From NCBI GenBank assembly GCA_947479085.1, contig CANJYB010000007.1:136432-186677 (forward strand): DNA of 50,246 bases, given 5' to 3'. Positions 44,201-50,246 of the stretch are shown here, piece after piece. Within the stretch, counting starts at the first letter, position 1. Each line of letters starts with the position of its first letter. This DNA comes from Bacteroidota bacterium (GTDB taxonomy: Bacteria; Bacteroidota; Bacteroidia; 2-12-FULL-35-15). Made by a program: the position numbers and the translations under genes. Under the pieces are notes generated by a model that saw nothing but the letters and a program-made list of their open reading frames with translations, ran no database searches and was not told where the DNA came from.

Positions 44201-44547
44201 GTGGAAATTTGTTTAAAGTAATTGTTACGGATAGCGTGACAGGTTGTTCGGCTGCTTCGCTGAATTTTGTTGGAATTAATGAACTCACCGATATGGGTGT
44301 TTCTTACCTTGTTTTTACTAATCCTGCCAGTAATCTAACCACCATTACTTTGCAACAAAATACTACAGATGACCTGGTAATTAATCTGACTGATGTATTG
44401 GGCAAAATTATTTATACCAAAAAGTATGTTTCTTTTTCAGGAAAAATGGAAACGAGCATTGATGTAAATCTTTTCCCGAAAGGGGTATATCTTCTTTCTA
44501 TTAAAAATTCAAAAGGGAGTATTGGAAAGAAACTGGTGATTTATTAA
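41287..44547 (+). CDS. Secreted BNR/sortilin-like beta-propeller protein with PKD and type A T9SS domains
   Basis: A 1086-residue exported protein starting at ATG 41287 (an upstream TTG at 41266 adds non-signal residues). A signal peptide ends T-T-I-A-Q. Residues ~110-770 form sortilin/BNR-type propellers: G-A-P-A-G-G-L-W-K-S-T and many S-x-D-G-G-x-T-W motifs. A PKD domain follows (~775-860; F-P-G-G-T-P-D-T-S-S), then an Ig-like stretch, and a type A T9SS sorting domain at the end (V-F-T-N-P-A-S-N...D-V-L-G-K...G-V-Y-L-L-S-I), which is cleaved on export to the surface. Such proteins are often glycan-binding or hydrolytic; no catalytic residues are obvious. Convergent with the TonB receptor gene, 12 bp between stops. 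Confidence 0.85.
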   Translation: MLRKLLSLLFIVLFFTNTTIAQDWVKKMQDSTVNFYDVKKSFTKYWAKEERKEKFKSLFTFRKESEEENEGMMLYKRWENFVEPRIYPSGDRSVMEAGNSEIRKLINDHQYKASRQVGGNWSPIGSFVVPDSGGGAGRVNCVRFDPSHPNTLFAGAPAGGLWKSTAGGSGWVTNTDALPSLGINDVLVDPLNSNVMYVASGDGDHADTYSVGVLKSIDGGITWNITGLSSTTIQARLVYKLLMNPYDHNMIFAGASNGIFKSIDAGVTWVRVSASGTIHDIEFRPGSSTVMYAVSSNTFLKSMDTGNTWTSIFGGLPSPSGVNRLAIAVSPAAPGYVYLLASDNANSGFYGLYRSTNSGTSFVLRSSSPELLGWDVNGGGNGGQGWYTLSLAVNPIDQYEVVVGGVNTWKSMDGGDTWSIIGHWTGASGVPYVHADVHDLTYKPDGSALFAGTDGGVFKTTDGGLSWTDISAGLQIGQLYCLGGSYTHWDKVIQGWQDNGSNLFNAGTWDHVVGGDGMECFIDWNTSRYMYAEYQYGALRRSVDYGASFQNIMNQINETGQWVTPWCQDPQVSTTIYAGFKNVWKSVDRGDNWTAISTFNSAGLKSLAVAASNPNYIYTTNGTLVYRTTDGGTTWNSGIVTGNTGAISYLTVCTTNPLIVWATVSGYTAGKKVFKSVNGGVSWTNISYNLPNIPANCVINQTGTADGVYVGTDLGVYYKDNTMTSWMPFSNGLPNVIVDELEIHYPSSLLRAATFGRGLWETPIRDPASNLPFANFRGDTLSGCPGFNVQFYDSTLNTPIAWQWRFPGGTPDTSSLQNPVVTYNTPGTYNNVTLLVTNANGTDSVTKYSYIAVSPNLRPLIYRNPGDTICSNTTGQLVSSPAQTYHWWPGNQTTIGISANTTGAFAVTTTDVFSCSTVSDTVHIYSVQAPAIPTITISGDTLFSSAPFGNQWLMNGVVLPGETHPYYVVINGGNLFKVIVTDSVTGCSAASLNFVGINELTDMGVSYLVFTNPASNLTTITLQQNTTDDLVINLTDVLGKIIYTKKYVSFSGKMETSIDVNLFPKGVYLLSIKNSKGSIGKKLVIY

Positions 44548-44559
44548 TTGACCAACTAT

Positions 44560-46722
44560 TTACAAAGTCCACTTAAGTGATAGGTTAATCACTCTTCCTT
44601 CCAGAGAATTCCATACTGGTTTGAATACCGGTTTTTGTTTGGTGCCTTCCACCAGACTTTCGTATTTGGATTGTTTATTATTCAACAGGTTTTCGCAATT
44701 TAAAACAATACTTCCAAATTTGAATTTCCTTTCTATCATGGCTGCCATGAACCAAAAGTCGTTTACTTTATCGTTGTTGTAAATATACTGATTGGCTGTA
44801 AAAGCAGCTTCTAAAGCGAATCTCCATTTTTCTTCCACCGTATAGGTTATCACAGATGAGAATTTATCCTTTGGATTGAATGGTGTATTGATGAACGTGG
44901 TATCGAATTTCTGGCGCGATTCGGTATGATTGTAACCAAGGTACACTTCCACTTGTTTGTATGTTAACCTTGCGTAGGTATCTGTTCCGTAACTGTTGGT
45001 TTTGTAATCTGCATTGGCAGCAAATAGGTTTTGGGTGGTATCCGTTTGCAGTACTATCGGGTTAGTAATGTGTGCGTAATAAAAGGCCTGGTCTATCTGC
45101 AGGTTTAAGGCTTCGAACAAAACGGTATGATAAATAATATCGGCATTGGCACCATACGCATTTTCAGATTTAACTTCTATGCCCACAGGATTGAGGTAGC
45201 GCGAAGGTGCTGCCAAATCGAACATGTTAGGTGTTTTGTAACCTGAACCTCCCGCAAGGCGGAACGAAATTTTTCTGTTTGGTTTGTAAAGAAACGATAC
45301 CCTTGGGAGATAAAAGGAATTGAAAGTGAAATGATAATCGTAACGCATGCCCATCTGCATAATAAGCTTGCTGCTGATGTTCCAGTCGTCCTGTATAAAG
45401 CTTCCGGCTGTGTAATTATCGTAATTGCCAAAGCGGGTGGAATCATTTTGAACCAATACAAAGTTTTCGGAAATGAAATTTAAACCTAATACCATGGTAT
45501 GTTTTTTCAGTTTAATAACATCATTTAATTCGGAATAGGAGGAATACTGAATGCCATTAAATATGGCTCCCGAATAATCGGCATCGCGCTCGTAAGCACT
45601 GCCAGCTGCCTTAAAGGAGAAGGTATGTTTATGCGAATGTTTGTTGACAATAGAAAAATCAAGTGTATTTCTATAGGTGTTTTCGGTTTGGATAAAGGGA
45701 TGTGCATCATCCGGACCGAAGTCGATGGCTTGAATGTCGCCACCGGTGCGGCTATCATAGGTGGAAGTGAAGCTAAGAATGATTTTGGTTTTGGGATTTA
45801 CTTCAAAAAACAAACGGGGATGAACGGTATAGTTTGTGTTTTTTGGCACTTCGGCAAAGCCGTCTCCGTTAATGTCTTGCGCTTGTTTTACATTGGCTCC
45901 TGCAAAAAGTGTATAACCTGTTTTATTTAATTTACCGGAGGTGTAAGCATTCAGGTTGCCTTCGCCAAGGCTGGATGCACTGGCAGTGATGGTGGCTTCG
46001 GGTGTTTCGCCCGGTGTTTTGGATATTAAATTTATTAATCCACCAATGGCGCCACCACCGTAGAGTGTAGAGGCTGCTCCTTTTATTATTTCAACCTGTT
46101 TTAAATCCAGGGGCGGGATGGAAAGCACACCAAGGCTACCCGAAAAGCCACCAAACAAGGGCATTCCATCGCGCATGATTTGTGTATATTTCGAATCGAG
46201 GCCCTGCATACGGATGGCTTCGTTTCCGTTTATCGGGCTGGTGTGTTGCACGGTGATGATAGATAAATCGCCCAAAAGGCTGGATATGTTTCCGGGTACC
46301 ACAGCGCTTTCCTCGTCCATTTCTTCCTGGCCCATTACTTCTACCATGGTGGGAGAGTCTTCTATGCGCGAGTTGGTGCGGGATGTGGTGATGACTACTT
46401 CATCCAGGTTGGTGTCTGTTTCGGGCAGAAAGATGGTGATTGTTTTTTTTGAATCGAGCGGAAAGGTGTAGGTGATTTTTGTTTTTTTATGGGCAAAGGC
46501 ATAGATGACTATTGTTTGTTCTCCATCGGGTACTTTGCGAAGCGTGACAGAACCTTTGTCGTTGGTGATGTCGGCTATGTTGGTTCCTTCTACACTTACA
46601 GTGGCGCCTACCAGCGGTTCGTGGCCGGCACTGTCTTTTACCACTGCACGGAAATTGTTTTGGGCATGGGTGGTAACAGTAATTAAAATAAAAAGACTGA
46701 TGATGGTTATTTTAAATTTCAT
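44560..46722 (-). CDS. TonB-dependent outer-membrane receptor
   Basis: A 720-residue outer-membrane beta-barrel transporter driven by TonB/ExbBD. A signal peptide ends T-T-H-A-Q. Residues ~22-110 are a carboxypeptidase-regulatory-like domain (V-V-K-D-S-A-G-H-E-P-L-V-G-A-T-V). The plug follows (V-V-I-T-T-S-R, then I-R-M-Q-G-L-D-S-K-Y and G-G-G-A-I-G-G-L-I-N). The rest is the 22-stranded barrel ending W-T-L. Length is normal. There is no SusD partner, so it is not a glycan PUL receptor but more like iron, haem, vitamin or siderophore receptors; the substrate is undetermined. No Fur-like site was seen upstream. Confidence 0.93.
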   Translation of the reverse strand: MKFKITIISLFILITVTTHAQNNFRAVVKDSAGHEPLVGATVSVEGTNIADITNDKGSVTLRKVPDGEQTIVIYAFAHKKTKITYTFPLDSKKTITIFLPETDTNLDEVVITTSRTNSRIEDSPTMVEVMGQEEMDEESAVVPGNISSLLGDLSIITVQHTSPINGNEAIRMQGLDSKYTQIMRDGMPLFGGFSGSLGVLSIPPLDLKQVEIIKGAASTLYGGGAIGGLINLISKTPGETPEATITASASSLGEGNLNAYTSGKLNKTGYTLFAGANVKQAQDINGDGFAEVPKNTNYTVHPRLFFEVNPKTKIILSFTSTYDSRTGGDIQAIDFGPDDAHPFIQTENTYRNTLDFSIVNKHSHKHTFSFKAAGSAYERDADYSGAIFNGIQYSSYSELNDVIKLKKHTMVLGLNFISENFVLVQNDSTRFGNYDNYTAGSFIQDDWNISSKLIMQMGMRYDYHFTFNSFYLPRVSFLYKPNRKISFRLAGGSGYKTPNMFDLAAPSRYLNPVGIEVKSENAYGANADIIYHTVLFEALNLQIDQAFYYAHITNPIVLQTDTTQNLFAANADYKTNSYGTDTYARLTYKQVEVYLGYNHTESRQKFDTTFINTPFNPKDKFSSVITYTVEEKWRFALEAAFTANQYIYNNDKVNDFWFMAAMIERKFKFGSIVLNCENLLNNKQSKYESLVEGTKQKPVFKPVWNSLEGRVINLSLKWTL

Positions 46723-47188
46723 GCTACTGATGGTATTGGTAAAAATAAGACCTGCCTTGGAGATTGGGGCAGGGAATCATTGTTTTAAATATTGGTATAA
46801 AAGTAGGAAATTAAAGTATTTAAGGTAGAGAAGGAGAGTTAATAAAATATAAATGGTAGGAGAAGGGTGGTTAGGTACTATGGTATTCAGCCTTTGTTGT
46901 TGTTTTCTCCAACAAACTTCCATAAAAAAAGAATTGTTTTTTATTTGAAAGACACTCCCTGCTGATTAAAAACCTGTCTTCCCGCTTTACACTTCAATCT
47001 TTTTCTTTTTTTGAAATAAAAAAAGAAAAAGGATTTCCGTTGCAATCGGGTTTAGGGAGAAAGGTTCAGTTGCCTTAAATGGCTTTTTTTTAGATATGTT
47101 TTAATAAAAAATAAATCCTCTTCTGAAAAAAACAAAAGCCCCTCATTGCTGAGAGGCTTTTGTAATTGTAAATAAAAAAAAATGCAAC
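46723..47188. other. Gene-free stretch
   Basis: No credible gene. It contains one low-complexity inverted repeat (CTTTTTCTTTTTTT at 46999-47012 with AAAAAAAGAAAAAG at 47018-47031, a perfect 14-bp stem) and, at its right end, the terminator of the next gene. A 7-of-8 -7 box for the TonB receptor (minus TACTTTTA, 46798-46805) lacks a -33. Confidence 0.5.
47133..47162 (-). terminator. Terminator of the 47189-48115 gene
   Basis: CAAAAGCCCCTCA (47133-47145) pairs with TGAGAGGCTTTTG (47150-47162) with one mismatch. On the minus strand it is followed by a run of T residues. It lies 26 bp past the stop codon. Confidence 0.8.
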
Positions 47189-48115
47189 CTATTCAATAGA
47201 CATAATAACATTCAGTTCGGTGCTGCCATCGTCCATTATTTCCACCCTTATGGTTTGAGTTCTGAATCCGGGTTTGCTGAATTCTACCATGTAAAAACCT
47301 GTTACCAGTTTCTGAGTTTTGTATTTGCCATCAGCCTTGCTATAGGCATTGTCTATCCCGCCATCTATTACATGTACTTTCACATCTCCCTCGGCATCTG
47401 TGCTGCCATCGCGGGTAATCAATCCACCAAGGGTACCTTTGTGGTCGGTAGCTTCGTGATGTTCCGGGCGAAGATAATGCTGAGTAAAAAAGTCGTTCAT
47501 TTTATCGGGCTGGCGTTTAAATAATTTTGCCAAATCCAGCAAATCATCATTCACCTGGTCTTCCCAGACTATTTCGGCAGCATCGCGGTCGGTGCGGGCT
47601 CCTTCGGTTTGTCCCATTTTGGTGGTTTGCAATGCACGGGCAGTACCATAGTTGGTTTGAAACGCTGTAAATTTGGTTAATACAGCTGCTCCTCCTGCTT
47701 CGGTGGTATTGGCGGTAATGGCAGCCACCAATACATCTATATGAGATGATATGTTTCCTTTGTTTGTATCTCTGGTAACTGCCTGCACTCCTTGCGGAAA
47801 AAAGGTATCATACAGTGGCAATTCATTTAACCCTGTAGAAACAAAATAAGCATTCAGCTGGCTGGCTGCTTTTGTAAAGTCCGCCATAATTTTGTCCACC
47901 AGTTTGGTTTGTGTTTTTTGTACTGCAAGTTTAATGGCCTCATTATTTACATCGCCAAAAAAAGCGGTATGAGCAGCAAGCATGGTGTCGTACTGGTTTG
48001 CAGTGTTTTGGGCCGTTAGTTTCCCTAAATGAGCTTCGCTAAAAAGTCGTTTGTTTTCGTACGAAGCATCTGTAGCCGCAATAGGGTTGGTAAAAAAGTT
48101 TTCTAAGTTTATCAT
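47189..48115 (-). CDS. Uncharacterised protein with C-terminal carboxypeptidase-regulatory-like domain
   Basis: A 308-residue protein starting at ATG 48115, chosen because a longer reading frame would add a spurious hydrophobic leader encoded in intergenic DNA. Residues 1-220 are helical, rich in Ala, Asn and Gln (N-Y-G-T-A-R-A-L-Q-T-T-K-M-G-Q). Residues ~225-308 are a carboxypeptidase-regulatory-like beta-sandwich: L-G-G-L-I-T-R-D-G-S-T-D, then T-G-F-Y-M-V-E-F-S-K-P-G-F, then V-I-M-S. No signal peptide. No family name can be given for the N-terminal part. It stands alone with its own terminator. Confidence 0.68.
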   Translation of the reverse strand: MINLENFFTNPIAATDASYENKRLFSEAHLGKLTAQNTANQYDTMLAAHTAFFGDVNNEAIKLAVQKTQTKLVDKIMADFTKAASQLNAYFVSTGLNELPLYDTFFPQGVQAVTRDTNKGNISSHIDVLVAAITANTTEAGGAAVLTKFTAFQTNYGTARALQTTKMGQTEGARTDRDAAEIVWEDQVNDDLLDLAKLFKRQPDKMNDFFTQHYLRPEHHEATDHKGTLGGLITRDGSTDAEGDVKVHVIDGGIDNAYSKADGKYKTQKLVTGFYMVEFSKPGFRTQTIRVEIMDDGSTELNVIMSIE

Positions 48116-48294
48116 ATTTTGAGTTTTAAAGATTAGTGATGCAAATATGGAAAAAATATTAATACAAAACACATTGATGAGCAAAATAATTGCTTCTATC
48201 GTGCCCCACAGCACCCCGAACAGGTTAATTTCCCTTTCCGGAAGCGACTTTTAGTCCATAATAGCCTGTCAAAAGTGTCGGATATGCCACCCGT

Positions 48295-48520
48295 AACTTT
48301 CGGATAGGGCTTCCGCACACTGCAACATGCCATTCCTAACTTTTGGATAGGGCTTCCGCACACTGCAACATGCCATTCCAAACTTTCGGATAGGGCTTCC
48401 GCACACTGCAACATGCCATTCCTAACTTTTGGATAGGGCTTCCGCACACTGCAACATGCCATTCCTAACTTTTGGATAGGGCTTCCGCACACTGCAACAT
48501 GCCATTCCAAACATTTGGAA
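48295..48520. repeat. 43-bp tandem repeat array
   Basis: Five full 43-bp units begin at 48295, 48338, 48381, 48424 and 48467, plus a partial sixth. The units are nearly identical (core ggatagggcttccgcacact), with only a few bases alternating. Because 43 is not a multiple of three, the apparent frames through it shift every unit, which shows it is non-coding. A degenerate half-unit lies at ~48270-48294. Confidence 0.9.
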
Positions 48521-48645
48521 AGAAAAAACCTCCATACGCAGGTTATAACGCATTATAATTTTTGTTGCGTGTTTTCCGGTTTTTTAGCAAAAAAGCGTTT
48601 TAGGGGCAATTTCGGAAAAAGGGGGATTTTTGCCCGGCTGGTTTT

Positions 48646-48663
48646 ATACATATATATATGTAT
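48646..48663. repeat. AT-rich 18-bp perfect palindrome
   Basis: ATACATATATATATGTAT is self-complementary. It lies in the gene-free stretch 48521-48851, which otherwise has only short G-runs and no signals. Confidence 0.5.
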
Positions 48664-48851
48664 GGTTTTAAAAGTTCATAAATCCTGACATAAAAGTGCG
48701 TAAGTTTTTTGGGGGTGCTGGTAATGAATAAATTAGTATTATTGCAAGTGGGGGGAAATCAGGATATTATCAGTAATGCTGGGTGACGTGCTAACTTTGA
48801 CCGAATTGCACGAAACGACAATAAGATTAAAAATAATAGTAATTTTGCCCA

Positions 48852-48898
48852 ATGAAAAAAACATATAAAATAGCAAGTTTGTTTTCAGGTTGTGGAGG
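48852..48898 (+). pseudogene. First codons of a DNA cytosine-5 methyltransferase, truncated
   Basis: ATG at 48852 opens M-K-K-T-Y-K-I-A-S-L-F-S-G-C-G-G, which is motif I (the SAM-binding F-S-G-C-G-G) at exactly the N-terminal position seen in Dcm-type C5 methyltransferases. The frame stops at TGA 48906, after the sequence has already switched to the antisense of a histidine kinase gene. Only about 16 codons survive. A -7-like TAATTTTG (48840-48847) precedes it. Recognition rests on one short but distinctive motif. Confidence 0.6.
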
Positions 48899-49833
48899 GC
48901 ATTGGTGAGATGAGTTTTATTTCCCATTATTACGCAATGAACTGCAGTAAGGTTTAATTTTATATTTCCATGTTTATGCTCGAGCTGGATAGACATACAT
49001 TTGAGGGCATCCTGAATCAGGTCATTAACGTGCAATTCTGATTTATGTAAAGGTATTTCGCCTCTTTCTAAAGCGGTCATGCTTAATACCTGTTCCACCT
49101 GGAGTCTTAATTTTTCGTTCTCTTCCAGTATTATTCCGGAGTAATGTTTTGTTTTATCGCCAAGGGAGTTGTCCTTTTGAATCATTTTACCTGCAAGGGC
49201 AATGTTAGTTAAAGGAGTTTTAAATTCGTGGGTCATATTGTTTAAAAACTCGGTGGTATGTTCCGATATTTTTTTTTCTTTCATTAAGGATAAAATGGTT
49301 CGCCAGAATAGCACCAATACAATGAGAATAAGAACAACCGAGGTAATGAACATGGTTCCCATTTCGGCAATGATGAATTGATTTTTTTCAGGGAAGATAA
49401 GTTTCAGGTTAGCAAGGCTTTTATTTGTTCTGTCCTCAAGAGGTTTATAGTAGCTGTTGAGAATTAGATTGTTTTCGTTCACATGAATAAATTTTTCGGG
49501 TTTGGTAACCACAAAAGTATAGTCGATATGAAAATTATAAAACCGCAAGTAATAAGTAAACAAGGAATCTATTTTGTGCACTTCGCTTTTTCCCAGGTTA
49601 GCGACTGTTCCGGGAGCATCTTCGGGTTGAACACATGCTCCAATGCTCTGGCAGGCCTGTTTATCAGAACGCAATGCTTCAATGGTTTTTGAAAGCACCA
49701 TATCGGCTTTTTCGTTAAAAAAGTCTTCTTTGATTTTAGCGGTTTGAAGTATCCAGTTTACCTGTATAATCAGCACTATAACCAAGGCAATGGAAGAGAT
49801 GGCGATAAATAAATAGGTACGGTTCAATTTCAT
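48887..49833 (-). pseudogene. Sensor histidine kinase lacking its ATPase domain
   Basis: From ATG 49833 the protein has a first membrane helix (~8-27), a ~130-residue periplasmic sensor with two cysteines (C-Q-S-I-G-A-C), a second helix (~163-182) and a HisKA domain with the phosphohistidine in M-T-H-E-F-K-T-P-L-T (~200). The N-box begins at T-H-L-T-N-A-L-H-N-L near 48890, then the sequence becomes unrelated and stops at 48739. The whole HATPase_c region is absent, so it cannot autophosphorylate. The breakpoint coincides with the methyltransferase start at 48886-48898. No response-regulator gene is adjacent. Upstream 49834-49973 is intergenic. Confidence 0.8.
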
Positions 49834-49937
49834 TAGATGGTCCAAAATTAGCCTTTTTATAATTGATACAAACAGCATTAACAAGTCGTTAACAACAGAA
49901 TAACTTCTCACTAACAAGTTCTGTTTTAAATTAAAAC

Positions 49938-49945
49938 TACTTTTG
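49938..49945 (+). promoter_or_regulatory. -7 element of the terminal small lipoprotein
   Basis: TACTTTTG fits the TAnnTTTG consensus, 28 bp upstream of the ATG at 49974. No TTTG lies at 19-bp spacing. Confidence 0.45.
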
Positions 49946-49973
49946 TTGCATAAATTTTAAAACCAAAAGAAAT

Positions 49974-50123
49974 ATGAAAAAAACTAAAATCAGTTTATTG
50001 TTTGTAATAGCTATAACTATTGCTGCCTGCAGTACTTCTAAAAAAGGTGCAAAGTCAACTGCGGCTGCTCCTGCTTCAACAACACCCACCCCCGCGTCCA
50101 ATGTCATTAAGTTAAGGAATTAG
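49974..50123 (+). CDS. Small lipoprotein
   Basis: A 49-residue protein: M-K-K-T-K-I-S-L-L-F-V-I-A-I-T with lipobox I-A-A-C at ~19, then a Ser/Lys linker and an Ala/Thr/Pro-rich tail ending V-I-K-L-R-N. The tail looks like the flexible linker that precedes a folded domain in larger lipoproteins, so the gene may be cut short. It has its own -7 element. Divergent from the truncated histidine kinase. After the stop, 50124-50246 shows nothing recognisable. Confidence 0.6.
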   Translation: MKKTKISLLFVIAITIAACSTSKKGAKSTAAAPASTTPTPASNVIKLRN

Positions 50124-50246
50124 AAAGCATGCTTAAAGTTCTTTGTTAACGGAGGTTTCTTTCGGTTTCGATACTTCGATGTATTTCGTTCAAAACTCCT
50201 TTTTGGTCTTATCGGAATAACATTTTTCACAAACAACTTTTCTAAC

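Noticed and set aside
48116-48214. N-terminal extension of the 47189-48115 gene
   Set aside because: The 33 extra residues are a hydrophobic translation of intergenic AT-rich DNA; ATG 48115 starts the coherent protein.
48196-48510. 104-residue minus-strand frame with repeats
   Set aside because: It runs through a 43-bp array whose period shifts the frame each unit, so the peptide repeats only every third unit. Not a gene.

Overview
The window comes from a member of the Bacteroidota. The evidence is: AT-rich coding sequence; promoters of the TAnnTTTG (-7) type and no clear Shine-Dalgarno sites; a PKD-repeat protein with a gliding-motility/type IX secretion C-terminal domain; a second secreted protein with a type A sorting domain; a TonB-dependent receptor; PD40/SPOR envelope proteins; and a flexixanthin-like carotenoid gene set. 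No rRNA, tRNA, CRISPR array, prophage or insertion sequence is visible. TAA and TAG are the usual stops, with TGA used at least twice, so the code is standard.

Layout. 1-3530 is a repeat-rich stretch: 21-bp and 42-bp tandem arrays, a 12-bp terminal-inverted-repeat element, a nested palindromic element and three copies of an AAAAGTATCACATGTGATACTTTT palindrome. It surrounds a divergent DUF6069/HxlR regulator pair with a clear palindromic operator. 3531-12299 (minus) holds a hexapeptide acyltransferase, a DUF58 protein, thioredoxin and a 2244-residue TPR/PD40/coiled-coil/SPOR protein with five internal modules. 12564-17986 (minus) is a tightly packed rpe-crtI-crtB-unknown-CruF/lycopene cyclase fusion-unknown operon. 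18165-19637 is a divergent ferredoxin/acyl-CoA reductase pair. 19673-25987 has two paralogous small lipoproteins, a cytochrome c/copper-monooxygenase-like lipoprotein, unknown proteins, one disrupted repeat protein and an APH-type kinase.

26045-33009 is a PKD/Ig-repeat adhesin broken by a one-base frameshift and containing an exact 660-bp super-repeat. 33057-35955 has a type II NADH dehydrogenase, a YdeI-like gene remnant, a hairpin repeat array, an acyl-CoA thioesterase and a compact 28-codon small-protein transcription unit with its own promoter and terminator. 35956-39538 is a small polysaccharide cluster (SDR epimerase/reductase and two GT4 glycosyltransferases). 39578-44547 has a disrupted small secreted protein, a chorismate-type glutamine amidotransferase, a GNAT enzyme and a BNR/PKD secreted protein. 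44560-50123 has a TonB receptor, an unknown protein, a 43-bp tandem array, a remarkable junction that fuses the first codons of a DNA cytosine methyltransferase to a truncated histidine kinase, and a small lipoprotein.

How the genes work together: the carotenoid operon should convert geranylgeranyl diphosphate to a cyclised, possibly 1'-hydroxylated carotenoid for the envelope. The giant SPOR protein, TonB receptor, lipoproteins and T9SS substrates are cell-surface machinery. Four genes are interrupted (nonsense, frameshift or rearrangement), which is either real decay and phase variation or assembly error. Read mapping would tell which.
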